Shown piece by piece: positions 7,619-14,410 of a stretch of 64,000 nt of DNA. A model generated the notes under the pieces. It ran no database searches, had not been told where the DNA came from, and saw only the letters and a program-made list of their open reading frames with translations. The position numbers and the translations under genes were made by a program. The stretch is from Desulfobulbus sp. (lineage in GTDB: Bacteria > Desulfobacterota > Desulfobulbia > Desulfobulbales > Desulfobulbaceae): contig JAITGO010000023.1 of NCBI GenBank assembly GCA_031280615.1, positions 124,001 through 188,000 on the forward strand. Reading direction: 5' to 3'. The first letter of the stretch is position 1; every line of letters begins with the position of its first letter.

Positions 7619-8675
7619 CAATGTGACCCTGGAAGTGGGCGGCCGCCGGATCGAGCGCTTCCTCTCGTATGAGATCAACGCCGATCTCTACATTGCCGAC
7701 GATGTCTTCTCGCTCGAGGTGGCCCGGCCGGAGGTGGTCATCGCGCCCGGGCAGAAATGCGAGCTGTATGTCAACGGCGAGCTGGAGCTGACCGGCATCG
7801 TCGACCGATGTTCTCGGCGCTTCGACAAGCAGGGCCTGACATATCGGATCGAGGGCCGCGACCTGATGGGCCTGCTGGTCGACTCGTATTGCGAGGAGTT
7901 CGTCACCATCCAGGGCAAGAAACTGTCCGAGCTTGCTCAGATGCTGCTGAAGAAGGTGCCGTTCATCAACCGGGAAAAGATCGTCTACCAGGAAGATGTG
8001 GTCGGCAAGCTCAAGGGCAAGAAGAAGACCGTGGACGATCCGATGGTGGGCTACATGGACACCCCGCAGAAGATCGGCCAGATCGAGCCGGGCATGACCG
8101 TATTCGAGGTGCTCAAGAATTATGCCGCCAGCCGGGGCCTGATGTTCTGGGCCAAGCCCGACGGCACCTTCGTGTTCGGCCGTCCCAAGCTCAAGGGCGA
8201 GCCGGTCTACGAGCTGACCAACCTCAAAAGCGGCCGGGGCAACAACGTCCTGGACGGCGAGGAGAACAACGATATCAGCCGGCGCTACAGCAAGGTGGTG
8301 GTGATCGGCCAGCAGCAAGGCAGCGACGACCTGTCCGGCCCGGCGGCCATCAACACCCGCGCCGAAGCGGTAGATGCCGAGTTCCCGTTCTACAAGCCGT
8401 ACGTGGCCACGGACAATAACGATGCCCAGAGCCCGGCGCTGCACGCCCGGTTCATCATGGAGCAGCAGCGACACGAGGGGTATCAGCTGATCTATACCGT
8501 GCAGGGCCATGGCCACCGGGGCCGGAACTGGCAGATCAATGAATTGTGCCGGGTGCGCGACGAGGATCTCGGGGTCGACAAGGTCTTTTTGATTTATGGC
8601 CGCACCTTCCGCCGCTCGAAAACCGGCGGCACCATCACCGCCCTCAAGCTGGGCAAACCCGGGGTGGTGATATGA
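7608..8675 (+). CDS. baseplate hub protein (Mu gpP, gp44-like)
   Basis: The 355-residue product has the Mu gp44 / phage late-control-D fold pattern. It has an N-terminal beta-barrel with VGGRRIERFLSYEINADLYI and 'GQKCELYVNGELELTGIVDR', then 'GRDLMGLLVDSYCEEF', and a second barrel domain near 'PDGTFVFGRPK'. In Mu it forms the central trimeric hub that carries the spike. The start is ATG 7608, overlapping the gpN end. An open frame continues upstream to 7473 but only repeats the gpN coding sequence. The stop overlaps the spike gene start. Confidence 0.87.
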   Translation: MSTDNVTLEVGGRRIERFLSYEINADLYIADDVFSLEVARPEVVIAPGQKCELYVNGELELTGIVDRCSRRFDKQGLTYRIEGRDLMGLLVDSYCEEFVTIQGKKLSELAQMLLKKVPFINREKIVYQEDVVGKLKGKKKTVDDPMVGYMDTPQKIGQIEPGMTVFEVLKNYAASRGLMFWAKPDGTFVFGRPKLKGEPVYELTNLKSGRGNNVLDGEENNDISRRYSKVVVIGQQQGSDDLSGPAAINTRAEAVDAEFPFYKPYVATDNNDAQSPALHARFIMEQQRHEGYQLIYTVQGHGHRGRNWQINELCRVRDEDLGVDKVFLIYGRTFRRSKTGGTITALKLGKPGVVI

Positions 8676-9160
8676 TCCGGATCATTCTCGGTGCGATCGC
8701 CGAGGGCGCAATCAAGCTGTTCAGCGGCACCGGCCGACCCGGCGAGAGTTTTACCGGCCGCGAGTATTTCCAGCACTACGGGTTCACCAGTAGCCCCCTG
8801 CCTGGCGCCGAGGGCATCTTGGTCAATAAGGGCAACCACATCGTCCTGATCGCCACTGACGACCGGCGATACCGGATCGCCCTGGAGGGTGGCGAGGTGG
8901 CGATCTACACCGACGAGGGCGATCACGTGCATCTCAAGCGCGGCCGGGTGGCGGAGATCGTCACCGAGACCCTGGTGATCAAGGCCGGAACCAAGGTCCG
9001 GATCGAGACCCCGCAGGTGGAGGCCACCGGCGAGATCGTCGATCGGGTCGACAGCGACGGCAGGAGCATGGAGCAGATGCGGACCACATACGATGCCCAC
9101 ACTCACAAGCAGGTGCAACCGGGCACCGGCAACAGCGGCGTGCCCAACCAGGGGATGTGA
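8672..9160 (+). CDS. baseplate spike protein (Mu gp45-like)
   Basis: This 162-residue protein is the membrane-piercing tip of the contractile tail. It has an N-terminal OB-like domain (residues 25-90, 'GRPGESFTGREYFQHYGF' and 'GNHIVLIATDDRRYRIAL') followed by a short beta-helix rich in 'VKIET'-type repeats. The end contains YDAHTHKQVQPGTG, the His-x-His tip motif that binds a metal ion in this family. ATG 8672 overlaps the stop of the hub gene (ATGA), keeping hub and spike translation coupled. Confidence 0.88.
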   Translation: MIRIILGAIAEGAIKLFSGTGRPGESFTGREYFQHYGFTSSPLPGAEGILVNKGNHIVLIATDDRRYRIALEGGEVAIYTDEGDHVHLKRGRVAEIVTETLVIKAGTKVRIETPQVEATGEIVDRVDSDGRSMEQMRTTYDAHTHKQVQPGTGNSGVPNQGM

Positions 9161-9525
9161 TGGACTACGCCATTACCGTTGATGCCCGCAACCTGACCGG
9201 CCGGATGAGCTGGGATGCCTGCGACAGCCTGGTCAACAACGTGTTCCTCAGCCTGGCCGTGGAGCGTGGCAGCTGGTGGCACAACCCGGAGTTCGGCCTG
9301 CGGAAGCGCCGGCGGCTGAAAAACACCGAGTCCACGGCGGCCCTGATCCGGCACGACTATCTCGACGCCTTGCAGTGGCTGATCGACACCAAAAAAGCCC
9401 TGGAAGTTGAAGTCGAAGTCTGGCGGGATCGCGCGATCGACCTGCACCGGATGCTGATCGCGATCGAGGTCCGGCAGGCGGACAACCGGCGGGTGTCTTT
9501 CACGGTGTTCCGGGAGGTGGTCTGA
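9160..9525 (+). CDS. baseplate wedge protein (Mu gp46, W-like)
   Basis: This 121-residue protein has the GP46/gpW-like pattern 'VNNVFLSLAVERGSWWHNPEFG' followed by 'TAALIRHDYLDALQWLID', typical of the small wedge protein that links the central hub to the baseplate arms. It begins at an ATG overlapping the spike stop (TGATG). The in-frame GTG at 9157 is an alternative with no better spacing. Position between spike and gp47-like protein matches Mu exactly. Confidence 0.85.
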   Translation: MDYAITVDARNLTGRMSWDACDSLVNNVFLSLAVERGSWWHNPEFGLRKRRRLKNTESTAALIRHDYLDALQWLIDTKKALEVEVEVWRDRAIDLHRMLIAIEVRQADNRRVSFTVFREVV

Positions 9526-9526
9526 G

Positions 9527-10297
9527 ATGGCATACGAAAAAGAATTCGACGAAATCCTGAACGATATCCTGACCGATTTCCAGAATACCTTCCCCGGGGT
9601 GGATGTCTCCCAAGGCTCATTGGCACGGATGAAAGCCACGGCCTACGCTTCGGCGCTGTGGGGACTGTACCGCTACATGCAATGGATCCGCCGGCAGATC
9701 TTCCCGGACACCGCCGACACCGAAGCCCTGGAACATCATGGCTGGGTGCGGGGGGTGACGCGGACCGTGGGCGAGACCGAAGCCGCCTACCTGGCCCGGG
9801 TGCTCGATTATCTCCGCCGGCCGCCGGCCGGGGGCAACGCCCACGATTACGAGATGTGGGCCAAGGAGATCGATGGCGTGGCCCAAGCCTACGCCTTTCC
9901 GCTAGCCCAGGGCGGTGAATCGGTGGATGTGATCGTCGTGGCCAATCCGGAAGTCACCGGTTCCGACATCCCCACTCCCGAGCTGTTGGCCAAGGTGGAT
10001 GCATACATCGCCTCGGTCCGCCCGGTCGGGGCACGTTTCGTGCGGATCTTGCCGCCCTCGGTCATCCTACAACCGGTGGTCATGTCCGGCGTGGGCGCGG
10101 CGCTGGCCCCTGCCGTTACCAGCGCGATTCAGGCATACCTGGCCAACTTTGTACCAGGACAACCGCTGTACATCCCGCAACTCGCCGCCCTGGCGGTGGC
10201 GGCCGGGGCGCAAAACCCGGTGGTGTCCATGCCATCGGGCGAGGTACGGCCGGCAGCCCACGAAATGATTCGTCCAGGGGTGATCGATGTCACTTAA
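9527..10297 (+). CDS. baseplate J-like protein (Mu gp47-like)
   Basis: This 256-residue protein belongs to the Baseplate_J family, which builds the wedges of contractile tails. Visible features are 'TFPGVDVSQGSLARM' near residue 22, 'DTADTEALEHHGWVRGVTR' near residue 65, and 'RRPPAGGNAHDYEMWAKEIDGV', which is the family's most conserved stretch. It is shorter than Mu gp47, which exceeds 350 residues, so one of the variable domains appears to be missing. It starts one base after the gp46-like stop and overlaps the next gene by 11 bases. Confidence 0.88.
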   Translation: MAYEKEFDEILNDILTDFQNTFPGVDVSQGSLARMKATAYASALWGLYRYMQWIRRQIFPDTADTEALEHHGWVRGVTRTVGETEAAYLARVLDYLRRPPAGGNAHDYEMWAKEIDGVAQAYAFPLAQGGESVDVIVVANPEVTGSDIPTPELLAKVDAYIASVRPVGARFVRILPPSVILQPVVMSGVGAALAPAVTSAIQAYLANFVPGQPLYIPQLAALAVAAGAQNPVVSMPSGEVRPAAHEMIRPGVIDVT

Positions 10298-10841
10298 GGA
10301 CACCCTGCGCTATTTGATGCCCATCGACCTGGGCGGCGATCATCCGGCCGACCTCGAACACGACGCCCGTATGCTCGAGGCGGCCCGGCAGCATGGGGAG
10401 ACCGCGCTGGTGGAGATGTTTCCCGACGGGGCGGCACAACTGTTAATCGATTGGGAACGGGTGTATGCCCTTGTGCCCGGCAACGACGATCCGCTGCAAC
10501 TGCGGCGGGACAGGGTGGTGCGCGCGGTGCGCCAGCGCGGCGGCTTGTCTATCCCCTATTTTCAGTCCCTGGCCTTGGCCATGGGATATACCGTCGAGAT
10601 CGAGGAGCCGGTGCCGTCCATGGTCGGCTGGCTGTACGCCGGCGACGAGCTGATGGCGCCCGAGGTCATCTGGCAGTGGGGCGTCAAGATATCCGGCACG
10701 CCGCTTTATCCCTTCCGGGCCGGAGAGTCGGCGGCCGGCGAGTCGCTGCTCTGGTGGACCGGTAAGGAGGAGCTGGAACGCTTGTTCATCGAACTCAAGC
10801 CTGCCCACACTTTTGTGTACTTCAACTACGGAGAGATCTGA
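10287..10841 (+). CDS. Mu gp48-like tail protein (DUF2313 / YmfQ family)
   Basis: This 184-residue protein has the DUF2313 pattern: 'LRYLMPIDLGGDHPADLEHDARMLEAA' at the start, 'PDGAAQLLIDWERVYAL' in the middle and 'RAVRQRGGLSIPYFQSLALAMGY' downstream. In Mu, gp48 follows gp47 and precedes the tail fibre gene; it is thought to complete the baseplate. The ending 'KPAHTFVYFNYGE' is also typical, since family members often end in a 'PAHT' motif. The stop overlaps the fibre gene start. Confidence 0.85.
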   Translation: MSLKDTLRYLMPIDLGGDHPADLEHDARMLEAARQHGETALVEMFPDGAAQLLIDWERVYALVPGNDDPLQLRRDRVVRAVRQRGGLSIPYFQSLALAMGYTVEIEEPVPSMVGWLYAGDELMAPEVIWQWGVKISGTPLYPFRAGESAAGESLLWWTGKEELERLFIELKPAHTFVYFNYGEI

Positions 10842-11713
10842 TGCAACGCATCAACACCCATAACGGTTTATTTGCCGGCGGCAATCCGGCCACCAACACC
10901 AAGGGTACGGTAGTCACGGCGGAGTGGCTCAACACCCAACAGGAAGAAATCATCAGCGTGATCTCGGCGGCCGGCATCCAGTTGACACCCGCAAACAATG
11001 GTCAATTGCTCGATGCGATCGAGGTGTTAATCGCCAACTCGGCGCCGCCGCCTGCCGATCCCGCTATTCGATACCTGCCGGCCGGGACGGTGCTGCCGAC
11101 GACCAACATCGGGCCGATCTGGCACGATGACTACGGCGGCATCATGTCGTGGCAGGTCTTCACCGCCAACGGGGCCAACTACATCGGATATGCATCGATC
11201 GATATCGGCAGATTGGCCCTCGATACCCAGCAGACAGTGCGCCCGGGTTATATAAAGTCCGGCACTGCAAACTTGTCGCGCACAGCCTATGCAGCATTAC
11301 GCGCCTGGGCCATGCATAATGGCCGCATGGTTGCTGTTGGCGCCTGGACTGCGGGTAGTGTCGTCTGCGCCGACAATGCCGATGGGACTACATTTCGAAT
11401 CTATGATGTGCGCGGCGATTTTTTGCGGTGCTGGGACGATGGCGGGGGTGTGGATCCGGGGAGGGCTTTCGGATCGCTGCAAACGAGCCAAAACGCGGCT
11501 CATGCGCACGGAGTGAACGATCCCGGCCACAGCCACACCGAACACACCACCACGGGGCCTGGCCGCGGAATAAATGGATCGCTAGGAGCATATTGGGAGG
11601 CGAGTCTGTACGCCGCGACAAGTGTAAATGGTACTGGCATCAGCATAGCAAGTAGCGGAGGGACGGAGAGCAGGCCGATCAACACCGCCCTGCTCCCCTG
11701 CGTCAAATATTGA
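10841..11713 (+). CDS. phage tail fibre protein
   Basis: This 290-residue protein starts MQRINTHNGLFAGGNPATNT, a common opening of short tail fibres that attach to the baseplate. An Ala/Pro-containing linker follows near residue 70. The C-terminal half contains 'IYDVRGDFLRCWDDGGGVDPGRAFGS' and 'HAHGVNDPGHSHTEHTT', the collar-domain pattern with His-x-His repeats that bind metals at the fibre tip. It ends 'INTALLPCVKY', as many collar-type fibres do. It probably decides host receptor binding. The base composition of the tip region is less GC-rich than the flanking baseplate genes, which suggests module exchange. Confidence 0.83.
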   Translation: MQRINTHNGLFAGGNPATNTKGTVVTAEWLNTQQEEIISVISAAGIQLTPANNGQLLDAIEVLIANSAPPPADPAIRYLPAGTVLPTTNIGPIWHDDYGGIMSWQVFTANGANYIGYASIDIGRLALDTQQTVRPGYIKSGTANLSRTAYAALRAWAMHNGRMVAVGAWTAGSVVCADNADGTTFRIYDVRGDFLRCWDDGGGVDPGRAFGSLQTSQNAAHAHGVNDPGHSHTEHTTTGPGRGINGSLGAYWEASLYAATSVNGTGISIASSGGTESRPINTALLPCVKY

Positions 11714-11726
11714 TCGAGGAGACACA

Positions 11727-12197
11727 ATGAAAATTGTTTGTAGCGTTGATCGTGAGGGGTATTTCACGGGAGCGGTTGCGGCCGATGAGTCGCCGCTAGA
11801 CCCTGGCAAATACTTGCTCGCTTGGAATCACATCGATGTGCCGGCTCCTGAGGTGCCTGAAGGGCAGCGGGCAAAGTGGTCAGGAGGAGGTTGGATGTTT
11901 GAGCCCATCCCGATCCCGGAGCCGGATCCCGATCCGGAAGTGCCGATCGAGCCGACTGTGCCGATCTCCGTCACACCCCGGCAGGCCCGGTTGGCACTCT
12001 TGGCGGCTGGGTTGCTCGAGCCGGTCGAGACAGCAATTGCGGGTTTGAGTGGCCCGGAAGGGGAAGCGGCGCGGATCTCATGGAACTACGCAACAGAGGT
12101 GCGGCGGGATGATCCGCTGCTTGGCCAGATCACCGGTGCCCTGGAGCTGACCGAGGCCCAAATCGATAATTTATTCTCTATGGCGGTGACATTATGA
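11727..12197 (+). CDS. tail fibre-associated protein, probable fibre assembly chaperone
   Basis: This 156-residue protein follows the fibre gene after 13 bases, where Mu-like phages place a fibre assembly (gpU-like) protein. Residues 55-75 are a proline/acidic linker of repeated PxPEPDPDPE type. The C-terminal domain (residues 83-156) has 'PRQARLALLAAGLLEPVETAI' and ends 'EAQIDNLFSMAV', a helical pattern frequent in proteins next to fibre genes. The role is inferred from position and pattern; direct similarity to Mu gpU is not visible. Confidence 0.6.
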   Translation: MKIVCSVDREGYFTGAVAADESPLDPGKYLLAWNHIDVPAPEVPEGQRAKWSGGGWMFEPIPIPEPDPDPEVPIEPTVPISVTPRQARLALLAAGLLEPVETAIAGLSGPEGEAARISWNYATEVRRDDPLLGQITGALELTEAQIDNLFSMAVTL

Positions 12198-12424
12198 CTA
12201 GGGGCAAAGCAGTACTGATCGCCACCGATCAGTTGATCAATACAATCTTCGGTGGTTGGCCGGACGAAACCATTTCCAGCCGTGCTTGGCGCTGGGATCA
12301 GGATGGCGTTCGGCATTGGCCGCGCCGACTGATCGACGCACTTTTCTTCTGGGAGGCTGACCACTGCCGGCAAAGCTTCGAGGCTGAACGCGCAGGAGCG
12401 CAACTGCCGCCGGAAGCGCGCTAG
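12194..12424 (+). CDS. small conserved phage protein of unknown function
   Basis: This 76-residue protein has the pattern 'GGWPDETISSRAWRW' followed by 'WPRRLIDALFFWEADHC' and 'LPPEAR' at the end. I recognise the pattern as recurrent in small genes near the tail end of Mu-like and related prophages, but no function is established and some database names for it are probably wrong. The start overlaps the previous stop (ATGA). A single buried-looking aromatic helix (residues 45-55) is too short for a reliable membrane segment. Confidence 0.65.
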   Translation: MTRGKAVLIATDQLINTIFGGWPDETISSRAWRWDQDGVRHWPRRLIDALFFWEADHCRQSFEAERAGAQLPPEAR

Positions 12425-12588
12425 GATTTGAGGACGGGACTGGGGAGGGCGGTCACCCCCCCCGAACCATCCAACCGTGCGCTAACACGGAAGGAGGCCC
12501 GCAGGTTCACCCGCTATAGTCCCGATGCACGCTTGGACAGCGCACGGGGTAAGTAGCATATCGCCTGCGATTGCACAAGGAGCCTTTC

Positions 12589-13347
12589 GTGGCATTGATT
12601 CCCTATTTCGGCGGCAAGAGCCGCCTGGCCAAAGCCATCATCTCCAGATTCCCGGAGCACCAGTGCTATGTCGAGGTGTTTGCCGGCGGCGCGCATGTGC
12701 TATTCAACAAGCAACAAAGCAAGGTCGAGGTCATCAACGATCGGGATCGGGATCTGATCACTTTGTATCGTGCGGTCAAGTATCATCCCGAGGAGTTGCA
12801 CCGGCAATTCAAATACGCGCTGGTGGCACGGGATGAGTTCCAGCGCCTGATGCAGGTCAACCCCGACACCCTCACCGATATCCAGCGGGCTGCGCGGTAT
12901 CTCTATTTGCAGCGGATGTGTTTTGGGGGAAGGGTGCATAATCGGACATTCGGGACATCGACCACCGCCGCGCCAAAGCTCAATCTGTTCACTCTTCAGC
13001 GGCTGATCGAGGACGCATGGATTCGTTTGAGCCAGGTGATGATCGAGTGCCTCGACTTCCGGGAGCTGATTCCCCGCTACGACCGGGATCATTCCTTGTT
13101 CTTTGTCGATCCACCGTACTGGGGTATCGACGGCTACGAGCACAACTTTGTGGAGCGGGATTTTTACGATCTGGCGGATGTCTTGGGAGACATCAAAGGG
13201 CGGTTTCTTCTGACGATCAATGACACTCCCGAGGTCCGGGAGATTTTTGGGCGATTCAAGGTTGAGGAGGTGCAGCTCACTTACTCAATGAGCAGGCATA
13301 CGGGGAGCCGGTCGAAGGTCAGGACCGAACTTTTAATCGGGAATTAA
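12589..13347 (+). CDS. DNA adenine N6-methyltransferase (D12 class)
   Basis: This 252-residue enzyme transfers methyl groups from S-adenosylmethionine to adenine in DNA. Motif I (SAM binding) is PYFGGKSRLAKAII near the N-terminus, followed by 'YVEVFAGGAHVLF'. Motif IV is DPPYWG, a normal variant of the DPPY catalytic motif. The order motif I, target-recognition region, motif IV is that of Dam-like (D12) enzymes. A GTG start at 12589 with AAGGAG seven bases upstream is preferred over the TTG at 12571. It is the last gene before the phage right end, the place occupied by the Mu mom DNA-modification gene, so it may protect phage DNA from restriction. Confidence 0.88.
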   Translation: MALIPYFGGKSRLAKAIISRFPEHQCYVEVFAGGAHVLFNKQQSKVEVINDRDRDLITLYRAVKYHPEELHRQFKYALVARDEFQRLMQVNPDTLTDIQRAARYLYLQRMCFGGRVHNRTFGTSTTAAPKLNLFTLQRLIEDAWIRLSQVMIECLDFRELIPRYDRDHSLFFVDPPYWGIDGYEHNFVERDFYDLADVLGDIKGRFLLTINDTPEVREIFGRFKVEEVQLTYSMSRHTGSRSKVRTELLIGN

Positions 13348-13373
13348 AAAAAGGTAAAACAGGCTGCAAACGC

Positions 13374-13421
13374 GGTTCCAAACCTTGCGCGAGTTGGTTC
13401 CAAATCACGCGCGCCGCTACA
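13374..13421 (+). repeat. prophage right end with two 22-bp transposase-site repeats
   Basis: Two copies beginning GGTTCCAAA start at 13374 and 13396, exactly 22 bases apart, with 15 of 22 positions identical, and are followed by TACA ending at 13421. Read from the outside on the minus strand the end is TGTAGCGGCGCGCG, which differs at two of 14 positions from the Mu right end TGAAGCGGCGCACG. Mu R1 and R2 transposase-binding sites are also contiguous 22-bp units starting a few bases inside the end. Confidence 0.8.
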
Positions 13422-13422
13422 G

Positions 13423-13450
13423 GGACAACAGGGCTGCCGGCCCGTTGTCC
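13423..13450. terminator. hairpin abutting the prophage junction
   Basis: GGACAAC pairs with GTTGTCC, with an inner GGGC/GCCC stem and one bulged A. It lies one base outside the phage end and 57 bases after the stop of the minus-strand gene at 13507, so it may be that gene's terminator. Read on the minus strand, no T-run follows the stem because phage sequence begins there. Confidence 0.4.
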
Positions 13451-13506
13451 GCGGTGCCGCGCCGAACGCGTCGATGCCTCTGCGGCCGGGATTTGGCGAG
13501 GTGCGG

Positions 13507-13707
13507 CTACGATCTGGCCTTGCCGGTTACGAACAGTTCGAACAGCCGCTCGAAGACAAAGGGGATGGTCGATGCCTGGGCGTTGGCCGAGCCGGCATAG
13601 GCCTTGGTCAGTTCGAAGGCACGCTCGAAGGCCTCCTCGTATTCGGATTTTTTTTGCTTTTTGATGATGCTGACGAGTTCTTCGGCAATATGGTCTTCCA
13701 TGGGCAT
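13507..13707 (-). CDS. small hypothetical helical protein
   Basis: The product is about 66 residues (or 64 from the next ATG at 13701): MEDHIAEELVSIIKKQKKSE, then a helical EEAFERAFEL stretch, and 'FVFERLFELF' near the end. It is amphipathic and without cysteines or a signal peptide. It is the first host gene beside the prophage. An open frame continues upstream to 13968 but its sequence there is rich in Arg, Ser, Pro and Cys and looks non-coding. I do not recognise the family; evidence is limited to the protein-like composition and the downstream hairpin. Confidence 0.45.
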   Translation of the reverse strand: MPMEDHIAEELVSIIKKQKKSEYEEAFERAFELTKAYAGSANAQASTIPFVFERLFELFVTGKARS

Positions 13708-13957
13708 ACCGTGCGTTTGCGGGCGTTGAGAGAGGCTGGGGTCGCCAAGGGGCGGACAAAGACGATCAGCCGGCTGTGCGCGCCATGATAGGCGGTAACG
13801 GTCGCCAGGCCAAGCCCTTTTTGGCGGAAAACGGCACGTGCGGCGGCTCGGGCAAGGAATCGATCCGGCTTGGGAGGAGGGGAAAAGGCATCCGCCGGCA
13901 ACGCATCGGGATTGGTTCGATACCTTGCCGGCAGATGGTTTGTTCGCCTGGAGCGAA

Positions 13958-14182
13958 TCATTCGGCAATGGGTTCGGGGGCGCAAAGATTTCGTTTCTCC
14001 TCCGTCACCTGGCCACAGGTGGTGCAATAGTAGCGTAAGGTATCTCCCCGGTCGCGGCAGGCGTGCCGGGCGCCGGCATCCCGGACGCCTCCCGAGGTGC
14101 TGGCCGTGGTACTGTCGTGCGGGCTGCACAGGTGGCCCGGACTCTCCGCCGTTGCTCCACAGGTTGTGCATACAAAGGTCAT
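13958..14182 (-). CDS. small zinc-ribbon-like protein
   Basis: This 74-residue protein holds two similar cysteine modules: CTTCG followed by a C thirteen residues on near the N-terminus, and YYCTTCGQVTEEKRNLC near the C-terminus, joined by a Ser/Thr/Gly linker with HACRD. Paired CxxC groups of this type usually bind one or two zinc ions. An AGGAGG-containing site just before the ATG on the minus strand supports the start. The internal duplication suggests two rubredoxin-like knuckles. No function can be assigned; neighbours do not help. Confidence 0.65.
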   Translation of the reverse strand: MTFVCTTCGATAESPGHLCSPHDSTTASTSGGVRDAGARHACRDRGDTLRYYCTTCGQVTEEKRNLCAPEPIAE

Positions 14183-14319
14183 GACCTCTCCTCCTTTCTT
14201 GGTGGGAATTGTTGCTAACTGATTGGAGTATGGTCATGATGTCGCGCCTGTCAAGGTGCCGGCACCGCCGCTTTCGGGTGCGATGCCGGCAGGGCTGGAA
14301 CGGGTCGGGGCCGAAAGTC

Positions 14320-14348
14320 TTGACGCTCCGGGGTCCTGTTTGTACCAT
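14320..14348 (+). promoter_or_regulatory. candidate promoter upstream of the DAC-like gene
   Basis: TTGACG at 14320-14325 and TACCAT at 14343-14348 are separated by 17 bases. The -35 is near consensus; the -10 matches four of six positions. It lies about 60 bases before ATG 14411 in an otherwise featureless gap of 228 bases. Confidence 0.35.
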
Positions 14349-14410
14349 GCGGACATGGACGGCTTTACACCTGACGAACAGGGACGCAACCGGAAGGGAA
14401 CGATCGGCAG

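Larger units (their letters stand above)
1..13421 (+). mobile_element. Mu-like transposable prophage, right-hand part
   Basis: Gene order (capsid, gp36, gp37, gp38, sheath, tube, gp41, tape measure, gpN, gpP, gp45, gp46, gp47, gp48, fibre) is that of the Mu late region, with no gap and all on one strand. The element ends at 13421 with a CA dinucleotide preceded by two 22-bp repeats. The early region (transposase MuA/MuB, repressor) and left end lie outside the window. No gene visible here is interrupted, so the element may be intact, but that cannot be judged from one end. Confidence 0.88.

Noticed and set aside
12425..12588. Search for a com-like regulator or small gene before the methyltransferase
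   Set aside because: Only a 5-bp CCGTG/CACGG hairpin and an incomplete promoter-like motif were seen; nothing supports a gene.
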